A model generated the notes under the pieces. That model saw nothing but the letters and a program-made list of their open reading frames with translations, ran no database searches and had not been told where the DNA came from. Below are positions 34,588-44,462 of a DNA stretch of 49,342 bases, piece by piece. Source of the DNA: Methylobacterium symbioticum (GTDB lineage: Bacteria > Pseudomonadota > Alphaproteobacteria > Rhizobiales > Beijerinckiaceae); contig NZ_CABFPH010000038.1 of NCBI RefSeq assembly GCF_902141845.1, positions 1 through 49,342 of the forward strand, read 5' to 3'. The number at the start of each line of letters is the position of its first letter. Positions within the stretch are counted from its first letter, which is position 1. A program made the translations under genes and the position numbers.

Positions 34588-36489
34588 TTGGAACCCGGAG
34601 ATTTTCTCACAGGTGGCGGGCAAGTCGCGACCCGCATCCGTGAGCATGACTGGAGGCCCACTCCACTCGGACCGATCGAAGCGTGGCCGGACGCATTGCG
34701 ATACACACTGAGCAGCATGCTCAACTCGGCCTTTCCCACTTACCTCGCTTGGGGACCGGGCCTCATCAGCTTCTACAACGACGCGTACCTGCCCATTCTT
34801 GGCATCAAGCCCGAGGCGCTCGGGCGCCCCTTCCCCGACGTCTGGGAGGAGTCTTGGGATCAAGTGGGACCGGTAGCGGAGCGTGCCCTGCAGGGTGAGG
34901 CAAGCTATCTGGAGGATTACACCGTTACGATGGATCGGCATGGCACTCGGGAGCAGAGTCTCTGGACGTTTGCCTACTCGCCGATCCGGGACGCAAGCGG
35001 CAGCGTCCAGGGCGTGCTCTGTCAGGTTCACGAAACAACCGCCCGGATCCGCACGGAGCAGCGGCTCCGAACAGCCCTGCGCGAGATCGAGGCGCAACAG
35101 GCGCGCTTCGATGCCCTGATCGAGCATCTCCCCTTTGGAGCCGGGCTCTTCGGGACAGACGGGCAGGCCCTGCTCACCAATCCGCTGTGTCGGAAGTTTC
35201 TTCCCAGTGGCCGGCCACCCTCCCTCGATTCAGAGGTGCAGGCGCACTGGACCGGCTTCGACTCGGAGGGTCGGATTGTGAGCCCGAACGATTACCCCTT
35301 CGCGCGCGCGATGCGGGGCGAAATCGTGCAGAACATGAGTTTCCTGCACAGGACCGGGGAAGGCGACGAGTGTTGGATGCGCATCAGCGGCATTCCGGTC
35401 CGCGGAAGCGATGGACGAATTCGGCAGGCCATCGTGGTGGCGCAGGACGTCGATCGGGAGAAGCGCGCCGAGGCGGCCCTGCGGGAAAGCGAGGCGCGAT
35501 TCCGGCGCTATGCCGAAAATTCGGCGAACGTGCTCTGGCTCGCCGACTTGGAGAGCGGGCGCCTCGATTACCTCAGTCCGGCCTTCACGCAGGTCTGGGG
35601 CATGCCGGCCGAAGAGATGCCGGATATCGCGAACTGGCTCGCGAGCGTCCACCCGGAGGACAGAGACGCCGCGGCGCAAGCGTTGGAGCGGGTCGGCGGC
35701 GGTGAGACGCTGGTTCTGGAGTACCGCATCCTGCGCGCGTCGGACGGGGCCGTACGCCGGATCCGCGATACGTTCTTCCCAGTCCCGGCAGAGGACGGCC
35801 GCATTCGCCTGGTGGGTGGGATCGCGCAGGATGTCAGCATCGATACCGGCCTGCGCGCCTACGTGGTTGCGGGCCGGGCAGACGCTCGGCATCAGCTCGT
35901 CGGTGCTCTGGAGGCCGGCGGGTACGCCGTTCAGGCCTTCACGAGCGATCAGGCCTTTCTCAAGATCGCAGGCTCTCTGATGCCAGGCTGCGTCGTGCTC
36001 GACTTGGGGGAGGCCGTCAGATTCGTAGCTGCAAGTGAGCTCAAGGCCTACCGTTCGCATCTGCCCGTGGTCGCGATTGGCGCGAGCGGTGGCGATGTCG
36101 GCTTCGGTGTTCGCGCTATGAAGGCGGGGGCGATCGATTTTCTTGAGTCACCCTGGACATCGGAAGGGCTGCTCTTCGCGGTGAGGACAGCCCTCGCCGA
36201 AATCCGCGATGCTGCTCAGCGGACACGCGCACACGACGAGTCTCGGGATCGAATTGCAGCTCTGTCGGGGCGCGAGCGCGCGGTACTGGAGGGATTGCTC
36301 GCAGGCGGCACCAACAAGACCATCGCGCGCACGCTGGGCTTGAGTCCGCGCACGGTGGAGATTCACCGGGCGCGGGTCATGGAGACGCTCGGCGCCCATA
36401 CCCTGCCAGAGGCCGTCCTCATCGCGACGGCCGCCGGGGTGAGCCCCGCCGAGCAGGGCTGCGAGGCGGTCCAGTCCGGCGAACGGTAG
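34588..36489 (+). CDS. PAS-PAS-PAS-pseudo-receiver-HTH single-chain regulator
   Basis: 633 residues from TTG 34588; AGGAGG five bases upstream decides this start. Three PAS domains lie near 45-150, 175-290 and 305-420, the last nearly identical to that of the preceding gene. A receiver-like domain (425-545) follows: Asp in GCVVLDLGE is kept, but the acidic pair is lost (YVVAGRADA) and the conserved Lys is Ser (FLESPW), so ordinary phosphorylation is unlikely. Residues 560-625 are a LuxR/FixJ helix-turn-helix ([20 protein letters not shown], then [17 protein letters not shown]). No histidine kinase domain is present. It should sense a signal through PAS and act directly on DNA. Confidence 0.88.
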   Translation: MEPGDFLTGGGQVATRIREHDWRPTPLGPIEAWPDALRYTLSSMLNSAFPTYLAWGPGLISFYNDAYLPILGIKPEALGRPFPDVWEESWDQVGPVAERALQGEASYLEDYTVTMDRHGTREQSLWTFAYSPIRDASGSVQGVLCQVHETTARIRTEQRLRTALREIEAQQARFDALIEHLPFGAGLFGTDGQALLTNPLCRKFLPSGRPPSLDSEVQAHWTGFDSEGRIVSPNDYPFARAMRGEIVQNMSFLHRTGEGDECWMRISGIPVRGSDGRIRQAIVVAQDVDREKRAEAALRESEARFRRYAENSANVLWLADLESGRLDYLSPAFTQVWGMPAEEMPDIANWLASVHPEDRDAAAQALERVGGGETLVLEYRILRASDGAVRRIRDTFFPVPAEDGRIRLVGGIAQDVSIDTGLRAYVVAGRADARHQLVGALEAGGYAVQAFTSDQAFLKIAGSLMPGCVVLDLGEAVRFVAASELKAYRSHLPVVAIGASGGDVGFGVRAMKAGAIDFLESPWTSEGLLFAVRTALAEIRDAAQRTRAHDESRDRIAALSGRERAVLEGLLAGGTNKTIARTLGLSPRTVEIHRARVMETLGAHTLPEAVLIATAAGVSPAEQGCEAVQSGER

Positions 36490-36597
36490 AATTCAGGCCG
36501 CTCCGGACCGTGAGACGGCGGCAAATACTGGTGCATCGTCTCCGAAGCCGGGAGGGGAGCGATCCGAAGGCCGCCAGCCCCATCCCGGGATGATGTT

Positions 36598-37386
36598 CTA
36601 GAGATACCCCGCCTCGAACTCGGCAAGCTCGCACAATTGCCGCGGCGCGAGGATCTGCAGGCGACGGTTCCGCAGCGTGATCAGTCCGTCGCGCCGCAGG
36701 GCTTGCAGAACACGGTTCACGTGGACGGTCGACAGGCCGAGGGTGTCGGCCAGCTCCATCTGGGTCAACGGCATATCGAATTGCCCAGCCGCCACCGCAC
36801 CGATCGACCCGAGGCGTTCCAGCAGTTCGCACAGGAGATGGGCCATGCGCTCGGGTCCCGAGCGCATGCCGATATTGACCATCCACTCACGGGCTGTCGC
36901 CTCTTCGGCGAGCTTCGCGCGCTGCAACGCGAGCGCGATGCGAGGGTGCTGACCGAGCAGGTCGAAATAGGCCGCGCGCGGCACCTTGGCGATCCGGCAG
37001 TGGGTCAGCGCTTCGATCGCGTGGTCGAGGGGGTATCCGTGAAGCGCGCCGCGGTCGCAGAGATCACCAGGGATGAGGTAGGCGAGGATCTGGCGCCGAC
37101 CGGACGCGCGGCGCTTGGACCGGCTGGCAAACCCGGCAATGACGATGAGGGCGTGATCTGTTACGCCTTCCTGCTCAACGAGAACGGTGTGCCGCTCGAC
37201 GGACCGGACATAACGGGTCAGGCTAGCGAGCGCCGCTCTATCCGTTTCCGCGAGCGGGGCGAAGCCATCGAGCTTGCGGCTCAGCGCTGAGATGGGGCCG
37301 TCTTCTTCGCGAGCCGCGCGCCGCGGTGGACGAACACGCCCGGATATGGCGGGATCCATCACGGTGATCGGGACAACTGTCTCCAT
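36598..37386 (-). CDS. Crp/Fnr family transcriptional regulator
   Basis: 262 residues from ATG 37386; ATG 37359 is an alternative. Residues 45-150 are a cyclic-nucleotide-binding-like domain (VERHTVLVEQEGVTDHALIV, RQILAYLIPGDLCD). Residues 180-250 are the winged helix (MPLTQMELADTLGLSTVHVN, RVLQALRRDGLITL). There are no Fnr-type cysteines at the N-terminus, so an iron-sulfur cluster is unlikely. This group in Methylobacterium-like bacteria is large and mostly uncharacterised. It converges on the PAS regulator. Confidence 0.92.
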   Translation of the reverse strand: METVVPITVMDPAISGRVRPPRRAAREEDGPISALSRKLDGFAPLAETDRAALASLTRYVRSVERHTVLVEQEGVTDHALIVIAGFASRSKRRASGRRQILAYLIPGDLCDRGALHGYPLDHAIEALTHCRIAKVPRAAYFDLLGQHPRIALALQRAKLAEEATAREWMVNIGMRSGPERMAHLLCELLERLGSIGAVAAGQFDMPLTQMELADTLGLSTVHVNRVLQALRRDGLITLRNRRLQILAPRQLCELAEFEAGYL

Positions 37387-37468
37387 TGGGTTTGCTCCAA
37401 GATGGGGACCCTATTCACCTGTCTCGACGCGGCGCGTACATCCGGCCCGTTCCTTAGGACACCTCCGA

Positions 37469-38557
37469 TCAGCGCGCTTCGAGGTCTTCGCTCCGATAGG
37501 CCATGGCCGGGGCAAGTCGGGCGATGTGCGGCCACCACTGTGCGCGCAGGTCGATATAGGACTGCGCTGCCGCCTCCTCTGGGGCGATCGCAATGCCCGC
37601 CTCGGCAAGCCGGGACACGGCCCTCTCCCAATGGACGTGCCAGCGCTGCCGCTCGCGCGGATCGACGGCCTTCGCGCATGGCGGATCACCCGTCAGGAAC
37701 GTCGTTTCGAGGGTGACGACCAGCATCTGGGCCACGCGCCAGAGTGCCTCGACCGCCGCAGCCTCCTTCAACCAAGCCGTATCCTCGCCCGCGAGCGTGC
37801 TGCGGATCAGCGACGCAGTGTCGAGGGCGAGGTGAGCCTGCGCCGAGACTGAATAGTACGGTTGCTGGAACCGGAAATAGAACAGCACCGGGTAGAAATG
37901 GTGTGCCTCCTTCATCGCGGCCATCGCGTCGCCTATCGCGATAAGATGGCTGTAGCCGGCGCTAAACTGCCCGCGCGGTCCGAGCCGCGCCAGAAGTTCA
38001 CCCGCATCCGAGGTCTCCGCCGACAGGATGTGAAGCTGAAGGCCAAGCGCGTTGCGCTGTCGCAGGGCACCGTAGACTTGCATCACGTAGGTCAGGACCA
38101 GCGAGGTCACCGACATCCCGATCAGCGAATTCACCAGGTAGATCAGTCGGTAGGCATCGGTCGCGGGCCTGAAGTCGCTTGCCCCTACGATCGCCATGCT
38201 GCTGCCCCCCGCGTAGAGTGCGGTGAGTATGTCCGTAGGTGTCGGACCGTTGCCTGCCTGCACGCCCGTCCCGAGACCGGGATGGATGATGAGCCCGGCG
38301 CCGAGCGTCAGCCCGACGGCCCAGAGCAGGACGTAGAGGAGGAGGATGACCGGTCCGCAGAAGGACAGCACGACCCCGCGTTGCGTCCCAGCTGCCTCGG
38401 CAGCGCGGCGAAAGGCCATCCAGGTGAGATGTGCGGCACGCTCAGCGATCAGGCCGGTGCCAATGCGGGCGTAGAGAACCGTCAGGAAGATGTCGAGGAG
38501 AACAACCCCCATCACTAGGACGCCTGACGCGCGTTCGAGGACAGACATCATCATCAT
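37469..38557 (-). CDS. Potassium-channel-like membrane protein
   Basis: 362 residues; four ATG codons in a row start the frame, with AGG five bases before the first. An N-terminal membrane segment (residues 10-30), a second pair (60-90) and a pore-like loop with ALYAGGSSMAIVGASDFRP followed by a final membrane helix (LIYLVNSLIGMSVTSLVLTYVM) resemble two-transmembrane ion channels, though the classic filter TVGYG is replaced by IVGAS. The C-terminal 190 residues are cytoplasmic and helical. Ion selectivity cannot be predicted. Confidence 0.75.
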   Translation of the reverse strand: MMMMSVLERASGVLVMGVVLLDIFLTVLYARIGTGLIAERAAHLTWMAFRRAAEAAGTQRGVVLSFCGPVILLLYVLLWAVGLTLGAGLIIHPGLGTGVQAGNGPTPTDILTALYAGGSSMAIVGASDFRPATDAYRLIYLVNSLIGMSVTSLVLTYVMQVYGALRQRNALGLQLHILSAETSDAGELLARLGPRGQFSAGYSHLIAIGDAMAAMKEAHHFYPVLFYFRFQQPYYSVSAQAHLALDTASLIRSTLAGEDTAWLKEAAAVEALWRVAQMLVVTLETTFLTGDPPCAKAVDPRERQRWHVHWERAVSRLAEAGIAIAPEEAAAQSYIDLRAQWWPHIARLAPAMAYRSEDLEAR

Positions 38558-38651
38558 AAACCTATCGCAGGGCCCGATGCGTCGCAGGCACCCCTCGTCG
38601 CGAATGCGCCGCTATGGACCCCGTTCCTGCGATACGTCCCTAGGACAATTC

Positions 38652-38867
38652 CTATCGAGACCGGGCGGGCGGCTGAGCGTACAGGCTTGGGCTTGGCGCT
38701 GCCGGTAGTGGCTCGTCGGGCAGAGCATCCAGCCGATAGAGCCTCTCGACGGCGCTCCAGAAGGCGATCTTCATGTCGGGGCACCGCTGATCGAGAACAA
38801 CCTCGATAGCCTCCGCGGCTTCGCGTGCGCAGGCATCGCGGTCTGCATCTGAAAAGACGTCGATCAT
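38652..38867 (-). CDS. Small hypothetical protein
   Basis: 71 residues from ATG 38867 with GGAG about seven bases upstream. The N-terminal 50 residues form an amphipathic helical unit (DRDACAREAAEAIEVVLDQR, AFWSAVERLYRLDAL); the tail is proline-rich. I do not recognise the family. It lies on the same strand upstream of the channel gene and may be co-transcribed. Confidence 0.58.
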   Translation of the reverse strand: MIDVFSDADRDACAREAAEAIEVVLDQRCPDMKIAFWSAVERLYRLDALPDEPLPAAPSPSLYAQPPARSR

Positions 38868-39104
38868 GGCACCACTCCGGACCAGCGGCCGGTCGGGCCG
38901 CTACGAGCGCGGAAAGGCAACGTCGGGCCTTCGCTGCGCTATCCCGGCATCTCCCCTAGTTCGACGCGGATGCGACCGGATTTTTCAATAACTCATTCTT
39001 CGATCTAAGAAATCGGCTCATACCGGAGAATTCCTACGGGTTCATCCGCGGAAACTTGCGCATCCTGGTGTGGTATCGCTCTATGTCCATACAAGGAGGT
39101 CTTC

Positions 39105-40280
39105 ATGAGACTGAAACAAATCTTCCTCGTGAGCGCGATGGTCGCGGCGTTAGCCGGTGGTTACGCACACGCTCAACAATCGTCTGTCAGCAATCAACGC
39201 GTCACCCAGGATCAGCCCGATGGACAGGGGACACAGATCTTCGTGAGTTCGGCAGGCGTGCGGCAGATCCAGCAGGCCTTGACCCAGAAGGGCTATAGCA
39301 CGGGTACCGTAGACGGGCGTTGGAATCCCCAGACAGCGGCGGCGGCACGCAGCTTCCAGCAGGCGCAGAACATGGAGCCGACCGGTACGCTCACCATCCC
39401 GCTCGTCTACGGTCTCGGTCTCGAGCAGGACATCGTCTTCGGCAATCGGGGTGGGCAGAGCGGCGGCCAAGGCGGCGATCAGGGGACAAAGCAGGCCGAC
39501 AATCAGCGTATCATCGTCGAGCGCGCGGATAGCCGCGGCACGCCGCTCTATGTCAGCCCAGCCGGCGTCAGGCAGCTTCAGCAGGCGCTGAACCAGCAAG
39601 GTTGGAATACGGGGCAGGTGGATGGACGCTGGGGGCCCGCGACCGTTCAGGCGACACGCAGCTACCAGCAGGCGCATGGGCTCGAGCCGACGGGACGGCT
39701 CGAAGTCGGCCTCGTCGCCGCGCTCGGCCTCACCGATTCCATCTTCTCCGCTGGTCACGGCACGGGCCCACAAGCCGCCAACGCGGCACGGCCGCAGCCA
39801 ACACAAGCGGCTGGCCCGGGAGGCGATCGGCAAGTCGACAACCAGCGCATCGCGGTGGAGCGCACGGATAGTCCCGGCGAGCCGATCTGGATGAATGCGG
39901 ACGGCGTGCGCCAGATCCAGCAGGTGCTGAATCAGCGGGGCTATGCGGCCGGCCACCTCGACGGCAATTGGAACAATGACACGACAATCGCCGCGACGCA
40001 CTTCCAGCAAGCGCAGGGCCTTGAGCCCACCGGCACGCTGACCACGAACCTGCTTGCCACGGTCGGAATGTCGCGGTGGGAGCGGGGCGAGTTCATGGGC
40101 GGCATGACGGCGCGTGCGAACACGCCGGGCAACCCGAACCCGCAGACGACCGGGTCCTTCAATGGCGCAGTTGGCGCGGGCACTTCCAGATCGGGCGCTA
40201 CGGACGCCGGCTCGGCGAAGTCCGACGCGGCCCCCGGCCAAGGCAGCGGCGACCAGAGCGCAGGATCAGGCACGCGATAG
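39105..40280 (+). CDS. Secreted protein with three peptidoglycan-binding repeats
   Basis: 391 residues from ATG 39105 with a perfect AAGGAGG (39093-39099) upstream. A signal peptide (LVSAMVAALAGGYAHA) ends near residue 23. Three PG_binding_1-like repeats follow, near 48-110, 148-210 and 265-325, each with V(R)QIQQAL...GY..G.VDGRW...T..A...FQQA...EPTG.L. The links and the tail are Gly/Ser/Gln-rich and disordered. It is probably a periplasmic or envelope protein that binds peptidoglycan; no catalytic domain is seen. Confidence 0.85.
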   Translation: MRLKQIFLVSAMVAALAGGYAHAQQSSVSNQRVTQDQPDGQGTQIFVSSAGVRQIQQALTQKGYSTGTVDGRWNPQTAAAARSFQQAQNMEPTGTLTIPLVYGLGLEQDIVFGNRGGQSGGQGGDQGTKQADNQRIIVERADSRGTPLYVSPAGVRQLQQALNQQGWNTGQVDGRWGPATVQATRSYQQAHGLEPTGRLEVGLVAALGLTDSIFSAGHGTGPQAANAARPQPTQAAGPGGDRQVDNQRIAVERTDSPGEPIWMNADGVRQIQQVLNQRGYAAGHLDGNWNNDTTIAATHFQQAQGLEPTGTLTTNLLATVGMSRWERGEFMGGMTARANTPGNPNPQTTGSFNGAVGAGTSRSGATDAGSAKSDAAPGQGSGDQSAGSGTR

Positions 40281-40541
40281 TCCAAGCCTCGACGGCGGGT
40301 TGCGTCCTGCCGCCTCTAAGACCCGCCCGGCGGTCGTGCCGGGCGGGGCGCTCAGGGGAAGGTCAAGGCTCGCCGTCGGCGCAGCCGGTCTCGGGGGCGG
40401 TCCGAGAGCCCTTCAGACCCGCGACGCGCATGACACGGCCGGAAGAACCCGCTCAAGCCGGGGGTTCCCTAGGGGATTGCCCGCAGGAACGGGGCGCATC
40501 CCGGCTCGGTTCGCTTCGTTGCAATCCCACCCACCATCTCC

Positions 40542-40590
40542 GCGAGTGCTCAAGTCCGGAGCGACGCGCCGCCCGGACTTGAGCACTCGC
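40542..40590. promoter_or_regulatory. Perfect 18-bp inverted repeat before the dehydrogenase cluster
   Basis: GCGAGTGCTCAAGTCCGG (40542-40559) pairs fully with 40573-40590, with a 13-base loop. It ends 26 bp before the start of the first alcohol dehydrogenase. There is no T-run after it on either strand, so it is not a normal intrinsic terminator; it could be an operator, an RNA switch or a terminator of another kind. Confidence 0.65.
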
Positions 40591-40616
40591 TTCTCAACCG
40601 ATGGGAGTAGACGGCA

Positions 40617-41792
40617 ATGCAAGCCCTGGTTTGGCATGGGAAGGAAGATATCCGCTGTGATACCGTCAGCGACCCGGAGATCGAAGACGGGCGCGATGTG
40701 ATCGTTAAAGTCACGAGCTGCGCGATTTGTGGTTCGGACTTGCACCTGTTCCATAACTTCATTCCCGCCATGCTCCCCGGCGACGTCTTGGGTCATGAGA
40801 CCATGGGCGAGGTCGTCGAAACCGGGCGCGGGCTTAACAGCAAGCTGAAGAAGGGCGATCGGGTCGTGGTGCCCTTTACAATCGTCTGCGGCGAGTGCGA
40901 CCAATGCAAGCGCGGCTACTTCTCCGTGTGCCAACGGAGCAACCGCAAGAAGCACCTCGCAGACAAGGTCTTCGGCCACACCACTGCGGGCCTGTTCGGC
41001 TACTCCCACCTCACCGGCGGCTATCCTGGTGGCCAAGCCGAGTACCTACGCGTGCCATTCGCCGACACGACGGTGCAGAAGGTGCCGATGGGTATCCCAG
41101 ACGAAAAGCTGCTCTTCCTTTCAGACATCTTCCCGACCGGTTGGCAGGCGGCCGTGCAGGCCGACATCCAGCCTACCGACACCGTGGCGATCTGGGGGTG
41201 CGGGCCTGTCGGCCAGATGACGATCCGCTCAGCCGTTCTCCTCGGAGCCCAGCAGGTCGTCGCCATCGACCATCTGCCGGAGAGGCTGGAGATGGCCGAG
41301 GCAGGGGGCGCCATCACCATCAATTTTAAGACGGAGGACGTCGTCGAACGACTCAATGAGCTGACCGGTGGCGAGGGCCCCGAGAAGTGTATCGACTGCA
41401 TTGGCATGGAAAGCCACGTGACGCCAAGTATGCCGGATACAGTCTATGACCGCGCCAAGCAGATCCTCCTTGCCGAAAGTGACCGGCCGCACGTGCTGCG
41501 CGAGATGATCTATGTATGCCGACCCGGCGGCCTGATCTCGATTCCCGGCGTCTACGGCGGCTTGGCCGACAAGATCCCGATGGGCGCCGCAATGAATAAG
41601 GGCCTCACGTTCCGCATGGGACAGACCCACGTCCAGCGCTGGACCGCCGACCTTCTGCGTCGGATCGAGGAGGAGCAGATCGATCCCTCCTTCGTCATCA
41701 CGCACGAGGTCTCCCTCGACAAGGGACCCGAGATGTATCGGATGTTCCGGGACAAGCAGGACAGTTGCATCAAGGTCGTTCTCAAACCCTGA
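40617..41792 (+). CDS. Zinc-dependent alcohol dehydrogenase (formaldehyde-dehydrogenase-like)
   Basis: 391 residues. Catalytic zinc ligands are in [11 protein letters not shown] (near 36-46) and GHETMGE (near 60-66); the structural zinc site is C-x2-C-x2-C-x7-C in [16 protein letters not shown]. The NAD-binding WGCGPVGQ lies near 195-202. The length and the insert after the structural zinc match glutathione-independent formaldehyde dehydrogenase-like enzymes. The true substrate is unknown. A second, related enzyme closes the cluster (43293-44462). Confidence 0.92.
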   Translation: MQALVWHGKEDIRCDTVSDPEIEDGRDVIVKVTSCAICGSDLHLFHNFIPAMLPGDVLGHETMGEVVETGRGLNSKLKKGDRVVVPFTIVCGECDQCKRGYFSVCQRSNRKKHLADKVFGHTTAGLFGYSHLTGGYPGGQAEYLRVPFADTTVQKVPMGIPDEKLLFLSDIFPTGWQAAVQADIQPTDTVAIWGCGPVGQMTIRSAVLLGAQQVVAIDHLPERLEMAEAGGAITINFKTEDVVERLNELTGGEGPEKCIDCIGMESHVTPSMPDTVYDRAKQILLAESDRPHVLREMIYVCRPGGLISIPGVYGGLADKIPMGAAMNKGLTFRMGQTHVQRWTADLLRRIEEEQIDPSFVITHEVSLDKGPEMYRMFRDKQDSCIKVVLKP

Positions 41793-41814
41793 CATTTCGA
41801 GAGAAAGAGAAACC

Positions 41815-42414
41815 ATGCCGAACATCTCCAGTATTGCGAGCCTCTCGAATCTCACGCGTTCCGAGGGTGATCCGAAGGTGCTCCGGTCCGGGCCGAGCTC
41901 CCGTGGCGTACCGGACAGCCTCGCGAAGGGGCTCGGCTGGTTCAGCCTGGGCCTTGGTTTCACCGAACTCCTAGCTCCCCAGCGCATCACGCGGGCGCTC
42001 GGGATGGAGGGCAAGGAAGCCTTGGTGCGCGTCTACGGGGCTCGCGAGATCGGCAGCGGCATCCTCTCGCTGTCGGTCGACAAGAATCTCGGCCTCTGGA
42101 GCCGGGTCGCTGGCGATGGTCTCGACATCGCGACGGTGATGACGGCGCTGCGGTCGGACAACCCGAAGCGCGACAATGTCGTGATCGCTCTGGCCCTGCT
42201 GCTCGGCATCACGGCAATCGACCTGATCGATGCCCAGGCCAGCACGGCGCGACACAGCCGTGGGGTGGGCCGGAAAAGATCTTACCGGGATCGCAGTGGA
42301 TTTCCGCGCGGTGTTCAGGGGTCACGGGGCGCTGCTCGGGACTTCAAGACACCGCCCGACCTGAGGCACGCCCCGCCTCTCGCTGCAGTCTCGCAGCGTG
42401 CATCCTCCGCTTGA
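41815..42414 (+). CDS. Small membrane protein of the dehydrogenase cluster
   Basis: 199 residues from ATG 41815, with GAGAAAGAGAAACC before it. Two or three hydrophobic segments (LGWFSLGLGFTELLAP, EIGSGILSLSV, NVVIALALLLGITAIDLI) place it in the inner membrane. The C-terminal tail contains YRDRSGFPRGVQGSRGAARD, a short conserved-looking basic segment. I do not recognise a named family. The position between two dehydrogenases and an SRPBCC gene suggests a shared role. Confidence 0.75.
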   Translation: MPNISSIASLSNLTRSEGDPKVLRSGPSSRGVPDSLAKGLGWFSLGLGFTELLAPQRITRALGMEGKEALVRVYGAREIGSGILSLSVDKNLGLWSRVAGDGLDIATVMTALRSDNPKRDNVVIALALLLGITAIDLIDAQASTARHSRGVGRKRSYRDRSGFPRGVQGSRGAARDFKTPPDLRHAPPLAAVSQRASSA

Positions 42415-42597
42415 GGCAGCTTTGAGCGAACCAACGGCTTGCGCATCCTGTGCGGTCCACAAGCGAAGGTGCTCCAGCCGACGTTGTCCAACCGCGAAAC
42501 GGTCCGGCTGGTCGGAGCCGGTGGCTGCGCGGTTTGATCCGCCGCCGACCAACACGCGAATCCGTGCGTCGCAGCAATCCGACCAAGGGGATGACCC

Positions 42598-43281
42598 ATG
42601 GCTGATCGATATGGCACCGGCAGAACGCGCGGCCAAACGGAGCAGGAGCACGCCGGGCGCGGCTCCAGCGGCGTCGGGTGGGCGCTGGCCGTTGCAACAG
42701 GCGTGGCTGCTCTTTCTGTCCTCGGCGCGCAGCGGCTCGGTCCGCCGGGTCGAGGACGCGCAGGAGGGACCGGCGCTGCCAACGGCTGGAGCCTGGAGCC
42801 CGAGGTCGAGAACTCCATCACCATCGAGCGCTCCGCCGAAGAGCTCTTTCGGGCTTGGCGCGATCCGACCACCCTCCCACGCATGATGGCGTTCTTGGCC
42901 GACATTCGCCCCGCCGGAGACGGACGGAGCGAGTGGCGTGCCGACGGCCCGCTCGGCCAGAGCCGGACCTGGGTCATGCAGATCACCGAAGAGCGGCCTG
43001 GCGAACTGATCCGCATGAGCTCGGACGGAGGTGGCGCACTCGTGACGGAGTGCGAGGTCCGCTTCCGCGCGGCGACGGGCGGTCGCGGCACGATCGCCAC
43101 ATTGCGCGTCCGCTTCGATCCGCCCGGGGGCATGCTCGGCGACGTGGCCGCCCGCTTCTTCAACGGCATCGTGCCGAAGGAACTCGCATCGAAAGCGCTG
43201 CACGCTTTCAAGAGCCTTGTCCTGACAGGCGAGATTCCCACCACCGATCGTCAGCCGGCGGCACGGCGCGATCCCCGCTGA
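42598..43281 (+). CDS. SRPBCC (cyclase/dehydrase-like) protein
   Basis: 227 residues from ATG 42598 with AAGGGG upstream. A hydrophobic segment near 25-45 (GVGWALAVATGVAALSVLGA) may anchor it in the membrane. Residues 68-210 are the START/SRPBCC fold, recognisable from VENSITIERSAEELFRAWRD, TLPRMMAFLADI, WRADGPLGQSRTW and the final helix GIVPKELASKALHAFKSL. Such proteins bind hydrophobic ligands. It precedes the second dehydrogenase by 11 bp. Confidence 0.85.
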   Translation: MADRYGTGRTRGQTEQEHAGRGSSGVGWALAVATGVAALSVLGAQRLGPPGRGRAGGTGAANGWSLEPEVENSITIERSAEELFRAWRDPTTLPRMMAFLADIRPAGDGRSEWRADGPLGQSRTWVMQITEERPGELIRMSSDGGGALVTECEVRFRAATGGRGTIATLRVRFDPPGGMLGDVAARFFNGIVPKELASKALHAFKSLVLTGEIPTTDRQPAARRDPR

Positions 43282-43292
43282 GGAGCCTAGTC

Positions 43293-44462
43293 ATGCGCGC
43301 GCTCTACTGGAACGGCGTCAACGACCTGCGCGTCGGAACCGTCAAGGACCCCGAGATCGTCAACCCCCACGACGCCATCTTGAAGGTCCGGTTGTCGACC
43401 ACCTGCGGGTCGGACCTGCATTTCATCGACGGCTACATCCCGAGCATGAAAGCCGGCGACGTCATCGGCCACGAGTTCATGGGCGAGGTTGTCGAGGTCG
43501 GGCCGGAGGTGAAACAGGTGAAGAAGGGCGACCGGGTCGTCGTCCCCTCGTTCATTGCCTGTGGTCAATGCTGGTATTGCCAGCAGAAGCTCTTTTCACT
43601 CTGCGACTGCACCCACCCGAAGCCGGAACTCCAAGAGCCGCTGCTCGGATATCCGACAGCCGGCATCTATGGTTATACGCATGCCTTTGGGGGTTATGCG
43701 GGATCCCACGCGCAGTTTATCCGCGTGCCTCATGCCGACGTGGACTGCTTCAAGGTTCCCGATGGTGTCGCGGACGAGACGGCGCTGTTCCTCTCCGATG
43801 CTGCACCGACGGGCTACATGGGCGCCGACTTCTGCGGTATCCAGCCGGGCGACACGGTCGCGGTCTGGGGCTGTGGTGGCGTGGGCCTGATGGCGCAGCA
43901 AAGCGCGCGCCTGATGGGCGCCGAGCGGGTGATCGCGATCGACCGCTTCCCCGAGCGGCTACGGATGGCGCGCGAGCACGCGGGCTCTGAGACGATCGAC
44001 TACACGCAAGTGCACAGCGTCCTGGAGGCGTTGAAGGAGATGACGGGCGGGCGCGGGCCGGATGCCTGCATCGACGCCGTCGGGATGGAGGCGCACGGCA
44101 CCGGGTCCCAATACGCCTATGACCGCGTGAAGCAGGCGCTGCGCCTGGAGACGGACCGAGGCCAAGCGCTCCGCGAGGCCGTCATGGCCTGCCGCAAGGG
44201 CGGCACGCTGTCGGTGCTCGGGGTCTACGGGCTGATCGACAAGTTCCCGATGGGCGTCATCATGAACAAGGGCATGACGGTGCGCAGCGCCCAGCAGCAC
44301 GGGCAGGCCTACATGGACCGGCTGCTCGCGCATGCGCAGAAAGGCGAGCTCAACCCGGCCTACCTCGCCACCCACCGCTTCTCGCTGGAGGACGGACCGC
44401 ACGGCTACGACATGTTCAAGCACAAGACGGACGGCTGCGTGCGCGCGGTGTTCGCGCCCTAG
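43293..44462 (+). CDS. Zinc-dependent alcohol dehydrogenase, second of the cluster
   Basis: 389 residues from ATG 43293 with GAGGAG upstream; the longer frame (from 42678) is a shadow of the SRPBCC gene. Catalytic zinc is bound by TTCGSDLHFI and GHEFMGE, structural zinc by ACGQCWYCQQKLFSLC, and the cofactor by WGCGGVGL. It is related to the first dehydrogenase in the cluster but clearly diverged, so the two probably act on different substrates. Confidence 0.93.
   Translation: MRALYWNGVNDLRVGTVKDPEIVNPHDAILKVRLSTTCGSDLHFIDGYIPSMKAGDVIGHEFMGEVVEVGPEVKQVKKGDRVVVPSFIACGQCWYCQQKLFSLCDCTHPKPELQEPLLGYPTAGIYGYTHAFGGYAGSHAQFIRVPHADVDCFKVPDGVADETALFLSDAAPTGYMGADFCGIQPGDTVAVWGCGGVGLMAQQSARLMGAERVIAIDRFPERLRMAREHAGSETIDYTQVHSVLEALKEMTGGRGPDACIDAVGMEAHGTGSQYAYDRVKQALRLETDRGQALREAVMACRKGGTLSVLGVYGLIDKFPMGVIMNKGMTVRSAQQHGQAYMDRLLAHAQKGELNPAYLATHRFSLEDGPHGYDMFKHKTDGCVRAVFAP

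Noticed and set aside
38560..38660. GGAAC-type boxes as EcfG (general stress) promoters before the channel and Crp genes
   Set aside because: A GGAAC element is present but no matching CGTT at 16-17 bp, so I do not call a promoter.
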